Below, piece after piece: positions 9,570 through 18,018 of a stretch of 64,000 nt of DNA. Each line of letters begins with the position of its first letter. The first letter of the stretch is position 1. Under the pieces are notes generated by a model. That model was not told the DNA's origin and did no database searches. It was given only the letters and a program-made list of their open reading frames with translations. Source of the stretch: a halophilic archaeon SHRA6 (lineage in GTDB: Archaea > Halobacteriota > Halobacteria > Halobacteriales > Haloferacaceae); the NCBI GenBank assembly GCA_005239175.1, contig SOPS01000001.1, positions 434,001 to 498,000 on the forward strand, in the 5' to 3' direction. The position numbers and the translations under genes were made by a program.

Positions 9570-10496
9570 ATGATAAGTAAACGAGGGCTTCGAGTTCTCT
9601 CGGCGCTTGACACGCCAAAGGGACGTCAGGAGCTGGCTGATGAACTAAATTACCGAGCGGATACCGTCTCGGACACGCTCAACGACTTGGCGCAGCGGGA
9701 TCTGGTCAACAAGGAACGGGTTGGCAACAGAACCATCGCCAAGCCGAGTAGTGCCCGCTGTGTTGAAGTGTTCCAATCGCTGACGAAATCGAATCCACAC
9801 GTCGACTTTCCTAATTTACTCACGCCTTCGATGCTGAATATCCTGTATTACCTAAGTAGCGACACCGAGTGGACGGCAACCGAACTAGCAGAGCAAACGG
9901 GCCACGCACGGGCAACGATTTACCGCGGCCTACGGACGCTCACGAACCGAGCGATGGCCCTCAAGCAACATAGTCAATACAGGCTCACGGATACGTTCAA
10001 TGATCTCCACGTTTTTGCGTACGAGCTCCGGCACCACACCCACCTCGTCCAGATCAAACAGGACGTAGGAAGCGGAACGATCGTATGGGAGTCACACGAG
10101 GAGTATCTCGTCCGCACCGATACTGCTGTCGAGCATCCTGACTACCATCAAACGGGACTCGATGCCTTTGCCGAGCACGGACTCCAGTTTTTTACCACAT
10201 CCGACCAGTACTACTTTTATTCAGATGATCGTGAAGCGCTCACCCCGGAAGACCTGTTCTGCCACCTGCTTCTTATCGAAAATGATTCTCGCCACCGGAA
10301 GTACGCTCTCTTGCTCGCTGTGAAGGCAGAACTCTCACTGGAGCGTTTACAGTTGGTTGCTGATGACTACGGGATTACGGACATCGTCGAACCGCTGGTG
10401 GAGTTTCTGAAGACGGAAGGCGAGAAGCCGTCTGCAGCAACGCCCCGGTGGGAAGCGTTCGAAACGCTGGGCGATGAGTACGGGGTCGAACTATGA
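9570..10496 (+). CDS. tandem winged-helix DNA-binding protein, putative antitoxin of an AbiE-like pair
   Basis: A 308-residue protein with two winged-helix segments. The first (about residues 5-65) has the MarR/ArsR-like rhythm RQELADELNYRADTVSDTL; the second (about 88-150) has ATELAEQTGHARATIYRGL. The remainder is an uncharacterised alpha/beta domain. It overlaps the next gene by 4 bp (ATGA). In AbiE systems an upstream wHTH antitoxin/repressor (AbiEi) is paired with a nucleotidyltransferase toxin (AbiEii); the arrangement here matches that layout, although the sequence is not a close AbiEi match by eye. It could alternatively be a simple regulator of the nucleotidyltransferase. Confidence 0.72.
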   Translation: MISKRGLRVLSALDTPKGRQELADELNYRADTVSDTLNDLAQRDLVNKERVGNRTIAKPSSARCVEVFQSLTKSNPHVDFPNLLTPSMLNILYYLSSDTEWTATELAEQTGHARATIYRGLRTLTNRAMALKQHSQYRLTDTFNDLHVFAYELRHHTHLVQIKQDVGSGTIVWESHEEYLVRTDTAVEHPDYHQTGLDAFAEHGLQFFTTSDQYYFYSDDREALTPEDLFCHLLLIENDSRHRKYALLLAVKAELSLERLQLVADDYGITDIVEPLVEFLKTEGEKPSAATPRWEAFETLGDEYGVEL

Positions 10497-11335
10497 CTCG
10501 AGAAGCTACTTTCGGCGGCGATGCGATTCGGGGACAGTTCAGCGAACTTGCGGGCTTGCTTGAAAACGAATTAACCGTCTATCTCATCGGGGGCGGTGCG
10601 CTCACACTGGATGATCTCAAAAACGCCACGAAAGACATCGACTTAATCGTCCGGAAACGGGGCGAACTCCAACGATTGTGGCAAGTACTAACGGCTGCTG
10701 GATACAATCCCGAACCGGATCTTTCTAAAGAATACGACGAACTCGGGGCTGCGTTCATTCTACAAAAAGATTTGCGGCGGTTCGACGTGTTCCACGAGCA
10801 GGTCGCTGGCGTCATCAGATTGACTCAGCCGATGGTTGACCGGAGCCGTCATCTATTTGACGAGGGTCATCTCACCATCAGAGCGATCTCGTTGAACGAT
10901 ATTTTCCTGTTCAAAGCCGTCGCCAATCGAGAGGACGATGTCGATGATATGATTCGGATCGCCCAGGGCGGTATTGACGAGGACCTAATCGTCGAGGAAA
11001 TCTACACCCAGCTCGAATTGCTCGGGAGAGACGAGTTCATCGGGGCGATGAAACACAAGCTGGACCGGTTGCGTGAACAGGGGTACGTCTTCGATATTCA
11101 CGAGGAGATCAGCGTGCTACACGATCGGGTTCAAGATGGACAAGCGGTTAGCAACGCCATTAATGCCCTGCTCGAACTCGAATATGACGACGATCTCTAC
11201 CGGGGGGTTCCCGAGTCGGCGATCCACCGACGGGTTGGTGATGAGACCGCGTCGTCAGGAATTGAATGGTTAGAACAGATCGGTGCGATTGAAACGGCGT
11301 CGGATGATACGTTCGTGCTCACTGATAGGGATTAG
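10493..11335 (+). CDS. nucleotidyltransferase-fold protein (DUF6036/AbiEii-like putative toxin)
   Basis: A 280-residue protein with the minimal nucleotidyltransferase signature: a glycine turn GGGALTL at residues 33-39 followed by a KDIDLIV strand carrying D48 and D50. A third acidic residue may lie in the RRFDVF strand near 100. The C-terminal third is helical. AbiEii toxins and DUF6036 proteins share this GG...DxD arrangement and transfer nucleotides to RNA or protein acceptors. It is translationally coupled to the wHTH gene. The pair sits between the DUF58 operon and MoxR, suggesting insertion of a defence/TA module into an older cluster. Confidence 0.72.
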   Translation: MTREATFGGDAIRGQFSELAGLLENELTVYLIGGGALTLDDLKNATKDIDLIVRKRGELQRLWQVLTAAGYNPEPDLSKEYDELGAAFILQKDLRRFDVFHEQVAGVIRLTQPMVDRSRHLFDEGHLTIRAISLNDIFLFKAVANREDDVDDMIRIAQGGIDEDLIVEEIYTQLELLGRDEFIGAMKHKLDRLREQGYVFDIHEEISVLHDRVQDGQAVSNAINALLELEYDDDLYRGVPESAIHRRVGDETASSGIEWLEQIGAIETASDDTFVLTDRD

Positions 11336-11375
11336 CAGCCGAGTCCCGTAGATCGGTATCTCACGCTCACTCGTC

Positions 11376-12362
11376 TCACGCGATCGCGTCCATCGCCGGA
11401 ACCTCGATCGACTCGAGCGTGTCTTCGATCACCGATGCTCGGGAGATGCCTTCAACCATCGCGGCGGAGGTGAGCACGAGTCGGTGCGCCAACACGGGCC
11501 GAGCGAGGAACTTCACGTCTGCTGGCACCACGTAGTCACGGCCCTGGATGACCGCGCGAGCGCGGGCGGCTTCCATGTGGCGTTGGATCCCACGCGGGGA
11601 GACGCCAACCGCAGTTGCGCGGTGCTCGCGGGTCGCCCGACCGATCGCGACAATGTAATCGCGAATCTTCGGATCGACGTGGATGTACTCGGGGAGTGCC
11701 TGGAGGTCCCCGAGCGTGTCGGCCTCCACAAGCTGGTCGACCGTCGGGGCGGCGGTCCGCCGATCGATCCGGCGATCGAGCAGCGTCCGTTCGGCGGGTT
11801 CGTCGGGATAGCCGATTGCCGTTTTGATCATAAAGCGATCGCGCTGGGATTCTGGGAGCGCAAACGTCCCTTCCTGCTCGACGGGGTTTTGGGTTGCAAT
11901 GACAATGAACGGCTCTGGGAGGTCGAACGTGTCACTCCCGAGGCTGACCTGTTTTTCTTCCATCGCTTCGAGGAGCGCCGCCTGCGTCTTGGGGGGCGCG
12001 CGGTTGATCTCGTCGGCTAACACGATGTTCGAAAAGATCGGTCCGCGGTTGACAGAGAACTCACTGCTCGCTTCATCGAAGACGATCGAGCCGGTGATGT
12101 CGCTCGGCAACAGGTCCGGCGTGAACTGAATCCGGTTGAACTGGAGGCCAAGCACCGCCGCCAGCGATCGGGCCGTGAGTGTCTTGCCGGTGCCGGGGAC
12201 GTCCTCAATGAGGACGTGCTCGCCGGCGAGAAAGCCGGTGAGGATCGTCTCGAAGAACTCATCAGTCGCGACGACGGTATCCGAGAGGGTTGTGAGAATC
12301 TCGCCAGTTGTTTCGGCGGCGTCCTCGATCGAGATGGGTGGGTCCGAAGAATCTGCTGACAT
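11376..12362 (-). CDS. MoxR-family AAA+ ATPase
   Basis: A 328-residue AAA+ ATPase. Walker A is VPGTGKT (about residues 56-62), Walker B is VLADEINRAPPKTQ, sensor 1 lies in VIATQNPVEQEGTF, and an Arg-finger region follows (LPESQRDRF). MoxR proteins act as chaperone-like ATPases for DUF58/vWA partners. The cognate DUF58 operon lies at 2.5-8.9 kb on the opposite strand, separated by the AbrB/wHTH/nucleotidyltransferase module. Transcription diverges from the DUF4330 gene, with the repeat array 12493-12650 in between. Confidence 0.92.
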   Translation of the reverse strand: MSADSSDPPISIEDAAETTGEILTTLSDTVVATDEFFETILTGFLAGEHVLIEDVPGTGKTLTARSLAAVLGLQFNRIQFTPDLLPSDITGSIVFDEASSEFSVNRGPIFSNIVLADEINRAPPKTQAALLEAMEEKQVSLGSDTFDLPEPFIVIATQNPVEQEGTFALPESQRDRFMIKTAIGYPDEPAERTLLDRRIDRRTAAPTVDQLVEADTLGDLQALPEYIHVDPKIRDYIVAIGRATREHRATAVGVSPRGIQRHMEAARARAVIQGRDYVVPADVKFLARPVLAHRLVLTSAAMVEGISRASVIEDTLESIEVPAMDAIA

Positions 12363-12492
12363 ATACGTACCGTTGGGCGGGTCAGTTATATCAATTGTTG
12401 TGTAATGGATCGAGTGGTGTCGCTGGTGGTGGGAGATGACCGAGTGGGAGGGTAGTGCTTGCGGACAGCTCGAGTGTGATCACTGTGTTGGA

Positions 12493-12650
12493 CAGCGATC
12501 GAACCGTTTGTCGGCAATCGATTCGTTGCCAGCGATCGAACCGTTTGTCGGCAATCGATTCGTTGCCAGCGATCGAACCGTTTGTCGGCAATCGATTCGT
12601 TGCCAGCGATCGAACCGTTCGCCAGCGATCGAACCGTTCGCCAGCGATCG
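12493..12650. repeat. 37-bp tandem repeat array (3 full units, 2 half units)
   Basis: Three identical 37-bp units start at 12493, 12530 and 12567. Two 19-bp derivatives start at 12604 and 12623, and a partial copy starts at 12642. Each unit begins CAGCGATCGAACCGTT and contains CGATCG and ATCGAT palindromes. The array fills the intergenic space between divergent moxR and the DUF4330 gene, so it could carry regulator sites; there is no spacer structure. Confidence 0.9.
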
Positions 12651-12723
12651 ATTGTGGTGTGGCTGGTGCGAAGCGTCAGGGAAATTGAAAGCTTTTAGAC
12701 TGCCGCCCATCACCTACGTGGTA

Positions 12724-13857
12724 ATGGCTGAGGATTCCCGGTTGTCGTCCGTTATCGACGAGGAAGGCAAGCTTTTCGGGGTGGTAAACGTGATCGACGC
12801 GCTCGTGGTACTGTTTGCGGTGGCGATCGTCGTTGCCGGGCTGGCGCTTGTGGTCCCTTCTGGTGGCGATGAGACCCGCTATGCAACGATCGAGCTTGGC
12901 CCGCAACCGGCGTACACCGCCGAACAGATTTCGACTGGCGACGAATGGGAAACCTCAGGGGGTTCGTTGCAGATTACTGACGTCTACATGTTCCCGACTG
13001 ACAGCGACGAGGGCGACGTGAGTGTCATCGTCCGGGCGGCCGTGAACGGGACGGCGATCGAAACCGAAGATGATGAAGCCTCGGAGACGATTCAGTTCGC
13101 CGGCGAGCCCTTGCGGTACGGGCAGGAACTAGAGATTCAAACGAACGAATACGTCGTTGGGGGAACCGTCACCCGAATCGATGAGTCGGGTGAGTCACTC
13201 TCGGTTGAGTCGGAGACGTTCGTGCTCGAGACCGAGATCGACAGCAGCACCGCGGCTGAGGTTTCTGTCGGCGACGAATATCGCGTGGGCGATCGGGCGT
13301 TGCTCACGGTTGAATCGCTGACAGTGTATGCAACGGGTGAGGAGGAGACTCGTCGACTCGTCCTCGGGGTGACCGCCGAGGCGCGGCAAGACGGCGAGAC
13401 CGCCCTGTTCGGCGATCGCCCGCTGCGGAGTGGCTCGACAGTGCCGATCCAAACGGGGTCGTACGCGCTGAGCGGCAGCGTGGTCGCGACCGGCACGCTC
13501 GAAGAACCGGGCACACCGGCCACCCGGGAGGTGACCGTCGAGGTTGAAGGCCTGTCGCCCTCTCGGGCGAGTGCGATCGACGTCGGGGCTGTCGAGGAGA
13601 TTCGATCGACCCAGACCGCGGAGGTCGTTTCGGTTGACGATCGACCCGCAGAAACCGTCATTGAATCTGGTGATGGCTTCGATATCGTCGAACATCCCCG
13701 GGATCGTGATCTTACACTGACTGTCGAGCTGGCAGTGCAGGAACGCGAGGATGGGACGATCGGGTTCCGCAGCGAACAGCTCCGGATCGGCGAGGATCTC
13801 ACCTTCGAGTTGACCGGGACAACGGTCACCGGGGAAGTGACGGCGATCGATGAATAG
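12724..13857 (+). CDS. DUF4330-family membrane-anchored protein
   Basis: A 377-residue protein with a short cytoplasmic N-terminus containing GKLFGVVNVIDAL, the DUF4330 hallmark, then one membrane helix (about residues 25-45) and a long beta-rich extracytoplasmic part containing repeated units of the type LRYGQELEIQTNEYVVGGTV. ATG 12724 is chosen because longer upstream frames run through the tandem repeat. Function unknown. It is regularly found near surface-polysaccharide genes in bacteria and haloarchaea and may help polymer export; here it is followed by a membrane protein gene after a 29-base gap. Confidence 0.8.
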   Translation: MAEDSRLSSVIDEEGKLFGVVNVIDALVVLFAVAIVVAGLALVVPSGGDETRYATIELGPQPAYTAEQISTGDEWETSGGSLQITDVYMFPTDSDEGDVSVIVRAAVNGTAIETEDDEASETIQFAGEPLRYGQELEIQTNEYVVGGTVTRIDESGESLSVESETFVLETEIDSSTAAEVSVGDEYRVGDRALLTVESLTVYATGEEETRRLVLGVTAEARQDGETALFGDRPLRSGSTVPIQTGSYALSGSVVATGTLEEPGTPATREVTVEVEGLSPSRASAIDVGAVEEIRSTQTAEVVSVDDRPAETVIESGDGFDIVEHPRDRDLTLTVELAVQEREDGTIGFRSEQLRIGEDLTFELTGTTVTGEVTAIDE

Positions 13858-13886
13858 CATGGTGGCGCGATAATACTGGAGTGCAA

Positions 13887-15053
13887 ATGGCACAGACACG
13901 AGAGCAACTCACTGAGGGGTCGACGATCGTCACCGGGATCCGAACCGTGCGTAAGCGCCTCGATCGAGCCCTCGCCGAGGCCCGGGTGGTTGAGTCTGTG
14001 CGATCGCTTCGCAGTGGGTCGAGTGTGGTCGGGGAGCGCGATCGGGAGCATGCTGGTGGGGAGACTTCGGGTGGTGGTGATGCGGCGGCGATCGGTGAGA
14101 GCGAAGCAGAAGAAACCGACGAGAGTGAAACAGGAGCGATCGGTGGCGATGAAGACGAGGCGATCGGTGGGACTGCAGCGGAGGCGATCGGTGGGACTGC
14201 AGAAGAGGCGATCGCGGACGATGACGGGGCAATCGACGATCGCGAAGAAACGGCCAGTGTCACGTCCAGTGGGGCAGATGCAGATCAGTCGGATCCCTTA
14301 GTCCAACCGCAAGCGGAGGGGCAATCGTCTGTGGTGCGATCGTCCATGGTCCGATCGCGATTCACAGAGCAGTCAGCAGCCTACGGGCTGTTTAGGGCTG
14401 GTGCGTCGTTCGTGCGATCGTCGTACCTGTACCAGTGGTTGACCGCTGAGCCGGAACCGGAGGTGATCGTGATCGACCTCCGAGAGACGTGGATTATCGG
14501 GCCACTTATTGACCAACTCGACGCGGCGATCTCGATCGTTGAACGCGAAGGCGAGACAACGACTGCGACGTCAGCCGCCCTCCGGGTTGGGTATCGCGTT
14601 CGAAACGCGTTCGTCGATCGTCCGCTCCGGGTGCTGAGTTTTGGGGTGATTGGGCTGGTTATCGTGGCGTTCGTGTCGATCGCACTGGGTGGGGGCGAGC
14701 TTGGGCCAGTGACATTCGTGTTGTTTGCGGCGTTGTTGCTTGCGGTTGCTGGGACACGGAGCACGCGATCGTGGGCGGCGGTGACACAGAGTCGCGGGTA
14801 CGAACTCCTCGTGGCGGCGTTCGAACCACCCGAGCCACCCGAACGGGTTAGTGGGCCTGACTCACCCGATCAGAGGGGTGATGAGGAGACAAGCGTCGAG
14901 CGATCGGAGCGTGGGTCGGTAAATGAAGAGTCGATCGATGCGGGCGACGACAGCACAGTCGGAGAGCAAGTAGAGGGCGGGGACGCTACAGACAGTGTCG
15001 ACGAGACTACGGCGGCTACAGACACCGTCGACGAGACTGCGGTAGACAGGTAG
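13887..15053 (+). CDS. acidic haloarchaeal membrane protein of unknown function
   Basis: A 388-residue protein. An N-terminal amphipathic region is followed by a low-complexity Glu/Ala/Gly/Ile stretch (about residues 50-115), a conserved-looking core with VIDLRETWIIGPLIDQLD, two membrane helices (about 248-290), and a very acidic Asp/Glu/Thr tail. ATG 13887 is used; GTG 13881 is possible. The preceding DUF4330 stop lies 29 bases upstream, so they may form an operon. I do not recognise the family with confidence. Confidence 0.68.
   Translation: MAQTREQLTEGSTIVTGIRTVRKRLDRALAEARVVESVRSLRSGSSVVGERDREHAGGETSGGGDAAAIGESEAEETDESETGAIGGDEDEAIGGTAAEAIGGTAEEAIADDDGAIDDREETASVTSSGADADQSDPLVQPQAEGQSSVVRSSMVRSRFTEQSAAYGLFRAGASFVRSSYLYQWLTAEPEPEVIVIDLRETWIIGPLIDQLDAAISIVEREGETTTATSAALRVGYRVRNAFVDRPLRVLSFGVIGLVIVAFVSIALGGGELGPVTFVLFAALLLAVAGTRSTRSWAAVTQSRGYELLVAAFEPPEPPERVSGPDSPDQRGDEETSVERSERGSVNEESIDAGDDSTVGEQVEGGDATDSVDETTAATDTVDETAVDR
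14157..14216 (+). repeat. 24-bp coding tandem repeat
   Basis: Two near-identical 24-bp units (14157-14180, 14181-14204) followed by a truncated third encode EAIGGTAA/EAIGGTAE/EAIA within the acidic linker of the surrounding membrane protein. Replication slippage is the likely origin; the copy number may vary between strains. Confidence 0.75.
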
Positions 15054-15316
15054 AACGATTTTAAAACACACATGCAATCCCGATCAACGGACTTTTTCAT
15101 TGAGACGAGGATCTGTGGACGTCTGTCCGACAGTCGGATTCAGCGCGGCCACACAGTTGACGACGGATCGCGGGGCAGCGCTGGTATCGTGGGTGGCTGC
15201 GGTCCGCTGGGTGGGCTGAGATGGTCTGTTGGCAGACAGTACCGTCTCGATCGCCCCGAGAGCGTGGGAGTCAACTGGGTATCCTCTGCTATAGGCGGTT
15301 TGAGAGGTGACAAGAG

Positions 15317-15772
15317 ATGACGCTGGACGATCGACCAACGCTATCACTCCCGGTGTTTCCGCTGTGGGCACATGCCCTGATGGTACTCGCAGTTGCAGGG
15401 ACCTTGACGTACTTTTCGATCCGATCGGTGCCAGGTAGTGGATCGGTCCAGACTGGGCCGTTCGGGCTCTTCCCAATTTCTGCGTGGCTGCACTTTTTTG
15501 CCTACGGTGGGCTCGCGCTGGCGCTCGCGTACGCGACTCAGCACCTCCCGTGGCCGACGTGGCAGGTGCTTGGGGTGGTGTTTGTGGTGACCGTGTGTTA
15601 TGGGATCGGGATCGAACTGCTCCAGTCGGTGACCCCCGGCCGGACGTTCAGCTACCGAGACATGGCCGTGAACGCGATCGGTGCGGGTGTGGCGCTTGGC
15701 TGTTGGCGAGCGATGCTCGCGTACGTTCGGTTTTATCAGGTCGATCCGCTCGCGCCGATCGAGACGAACTAG
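15317..15772 (+). CDS. VanZ-like membrane protein
   Basis: A 151-residue protein with four membrane helices. It has the VanZ-family pattern: a His/Phe-rich second helix (SAWLHFFAYGGLALALAY), an E-L-L-Q segment (IGIELLQSVTPGRTFSYRDM) and a following Asn (AVNAIGAGVALG). The ExxQ...R...D..N set is characteristic. The family's biochemical function is unsettled; it is often encoded near cell-envelope polysaccharide genes. The 263 bases before it contain only an acidic-tail end and no convincing gene. Confidence 0.85.
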   Translation: MTLDDRPTLSLPVFPLWAHALMVLAVAGTLTYFSIRSVPGSGSVQTGPFGLFPISAWLHFFAYGGLALALAYATQHLPWPTWQVLGVVFVVTVCYGIGIELLQSVTPGRTFSYRDMAVNAIGAGVALGCWRAMLAYVRFYQVDPLAPIETN

Positions 15773-15916
15773 TGAAGGCGGTCGAAGGCCGGTCGGGATC
15801 AATCAGTGATGGAGACTGAGCTCCAATCACGGTGGGCACAAACTCATCAGCCAGCTCACCGCCAGCGGTGTTCTCAGACATGGCAATGTGATAAGAAGAC
15901 ACAGTACTTTTATCAC

Positions 15917-17389
15917 ATGACTAACATTGTTAAGACAATGCTAACCGGGTGGAGGTACCGGATTGGGGGGGCAGTGGGGGCGATCGGTCTCACCGTCGGT
16001 GTGGTACTCCTTGGGAATCAGCCGTTCGCACAGACGTTCATGACGGAGTACGTGCCGTTGTTTAGTAATTTAGCTCCCGAGTATCTCACGGGGCGATCGC
16101 TAGGGCTTGCAGTTATGATGAGCTGTCTCTCGGTGCTGGCGTTTTCGGTGCCGCTTTTCAAACCCCGCCCGCGGCGGATCTTGGACACGATCTTTTTAGT
16201 CCAACAGCGGGTGTTCGTCGCGGGGTTGGCGATCGCAACGCTCGGGTATTTCCAGTGGTCACACCGACTGCCCAGACAGACACTCGTGTTTTCGTTTGGA
16301 TTGTTGTTCGTAGTGTTGCCACTGTGGTTCGTGTGGATCCGGCGGGCACCACAGAGCGAGACCGATCGGGCGATCATCGTCGGGGACGATCTGGATTTGA
16401 TCGACCAGATTGAACACGAGGCCGATCTGCCGTTCGTTGGCTACCTCTGTCCGACGAGTGTATTCTTTGATCGCGACGGTGAGCGGACGGTCGAAGCGGT
16501 GGTGTCGCCGCGGGAGGCGATCGCCGACGGCGGCCAGCTGGCACACCTCGATCGCCTCGGCGGGCTCTCGCGGTTAGACGACGTGTTGATCGAACACAAC
16601 ATCGACACCGTGGTGTTGGCGTTTCGGGAGGCCGATCGCGAGGAGTTCTTCGGCGCATTGGACGCCTGTCACGAACACGGCGTCCAGGCGAAGGTCCACC
16701 GCAAATACGCTGACAGCGTCTTGACGCCGCAAGGGGAGTTGGGGACGATCGTTGACGTGGAGATCGAACCGTGGGACGTACAAGATTACGTGATTAAACG
16801 GGTGTTTGATGTACTGTTCGCGTGGGCTGGATTGGTTGTGTTGAGTCCGGTGATTCTAGTTATTGCAGCGGCGATCAAGTTGGATAGTCCCGGCCCGTTG
16901 TTATACAAACAAGAGCGGACGGCTGGATTTGGCGATACGTTTCCGGTGTATAAATTCCGGACGATGGTGCCTGAGGGTGAATCAGTCGATCCGGTGGATG
17001 ACGACAAGAACGATCGGATCACCCGCGTCGGGCGAGTGTTACGACGGACCCATCTCGACGAGATTCCGCAGTTGTGGTCGATCTTCGTGGGCGACATGAG
17101 CGTTGTCGGCCCGCGGGCAGTGTGGGTCGACGAAGAGGCGCTGCTCGAACAAGAGGCGCAATCGTGGCGGAAACGGTGGTTTGTCAAGCCAGGGTTGACC
17201 GGGTTGGCACAGATTAACGACGCAAAGAGTACCCATCCTGAGTTGAAATTGCGGTACGATCTTGAATATATCCGGCGACAGTCGTTTTGGACCGATCTGG
17301 CGATCGTCGTCCGACAACTCTGGAAAGCCCTTGGCGATACGCTTGGGGTTGTACGTGGTGGCGATCGTGAGGCAGAGGATTACGAGTAG
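15917..17389 (+). CDS. polyprenyl glycosylphosphotransferase (initiating sugar transferase)
   Basis: A 490-residue protein: about four N-terminal membrane helices, a CoA-binding/Rossmann-like middle, a fifth helix (about residues 300-325), and a C-terminal bacterial sugar-transferase domain with KFRTMVPEG, RVGRVLRRTHLDEIPQLW and a KPGLTGLAQIN close. Members attach the first sugar phosphate to a lipid carrier, here probably dolichyl phosphate, initiating glycan assembly at the membrane. ATG 15917 is used, but ATG 15938 is a strong alternative because a TATA-like ACTTTTAT (about 15906-15913) lies about 27 bases before it. It opens the glycan-related part of the window. Confidence 0.88.
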   Translation: MTNIVKTMLTGWRYRIGGAVGAIGLTVGVVLLGNQPFAQTFMTEYVPLFSNLAPEYLTGRSLGLAVMMSCLSVLAFSVPLFKPRPRRILDTIFLVQQRVFVAGLAIATLGYFQWSHRLPRQTLVFSFGLLFVVLPLWFVWIRRAPQSETDRAIIVGDDLDLIDQIEHEADLPFVGYLCPTSVFFDRDGERTVEAVVSPREAIADGGQLAHLDRLGGLSRLDDVLIEHNIDTVVLAFREADREEFFGALDACHEHGVQAKVHRKYADSVLTPQGELGTIVDVEIEPWDVQDYVIKRVFDVLFAWAGLVVLSPVILVIAAAIKLDSPGPLLYKQERTAGFGDTFPVYKFRTMVPEGESVDPVDDDKNDRITRVGRVLRRTHLDEIPQLWSIFVGDMSVVGPRAVWVDEEALLEQEAQSWRKRWFVKPGLTGLAQINDAKSTHPELKLRYDLEYIRRQSFWTDLAIVVRQLWKALGDTLGVVRGGDREAEDYE

Positions 17390-17517
17390 TCGATCGATCT
17401 AGGTGAACATACATTAGATGTACTCCCTTATTACGGCGTAGTGGGTGTATCGGTTCCCGTTGTAATATCTCGATCGGTTGGTTATACTGGTGGGGTGGGA
17501 GTGTGTTTGGACCGCGA

Positions 17518-17682
17518 TCATGAATAGAAACGCATCATTGGACGGACAGCGTAAGCACTTGACACCCATCGTACAACAAGAGCCCCGGCCAGGCGTTGTA
17601 AGTCGTGTCGAATAGCGTTGGCGAGGATACAATAGCTCGATTGTCTCAGTTGAAGCTCCCCTGTGATGTAGAAAGCGTCTCA
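17518..17682 (-). pseudogene. 54-codon remnant without start
   Basis: A minus-strand open stretch with protein-like character (GELQLRQSSYCILANAIR, then VVRWVSSAYAVRP) ends at TGA 17518-17520. It begins straight after an in-frame stop with no initiator. It looks like the 3' end of a lost haloarchaeal gene next to the origin; I cannot name the family. The rest of 17390-17710 shows no gene. Confidence 0.35.
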
Positions 17683-17710
17683 TAGTAGTCTTTTTGAGTG
17701 AAATACAATA

Positions 17711-17970
17711 TTTCACTTGAAGCGGTGGTGTGTAGACGAGTCGAACTTCCATACGTCGATCGTACGCAACGCACCCACACACCACTATGTCAACTGTTTT
17801 TCCCATTCGAACGTACCTCCATTTCTCATTTAGTACCGATCGTACGCACACAGACACACCACTATTTCATGTGAAGCATGGTGAGAATGCAAGGCTGGTG
17901 AATAACAATTGACAATCGAATAGCAACCGTTCACTTGCAACAGTGGTGTGTCCATATGAGTTCACTTGAA
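17711..17970. other. predicted replication origin with ORB-like repeats
   Basis: Copies of a roughly 23-bp element, consensus TTCAcnTGAAnnngtGGTGTGT, lie upstream of orc1: plus at 17711-17733 and 17929-17951, minus at 17777-17796 (weaker) and 17854-17876. A half site TTCACTTGAA lies at 17961-17970. The dyad plus G/T tail resembles archaeal origin recognition boxes bound by Orc1/Cdc6. A second word, CGATCGTACGCA, occurs twice beside the inverted pair (17758-17769, 17838-17849). Location directly before an orc1 gene and in AT-richer DNA supports an origin. The function is inferred from sequence only. Confidence 0.72.
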
Positions 17971-17987
17971 TCAAATGAAAAGGTAGT

Positions 17988-17996
17988 TTTATAAAT
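17988..17996 (+). promoter_or_regulatory. TATA box of orc1
   Basis: TTTATAAAT lies about 27 bases before ATG 18019, favouring a leaderless orc1 transcript starting at that ATG and not at GTG 18013. It sits directly after the last ORB half-site, so Orc1 bound to the origin could affect its own transcription. Confidence 0.6.
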
Positions 17997-18018
17997 AATA
18001 CCTGCGATCAACGTGTAT

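Noticed and set aside
12493-12650. CRISPR array
   Set aside because: The 37-bp units are contiguous with no unique spacers, and no Cas genes adjoin them.
17414-17857. 147-codon minus-strand ORF across the first origin
   Set aside because: It runs through ORB repeats and lacks protein-like character; origin repeats explain the sequence better.
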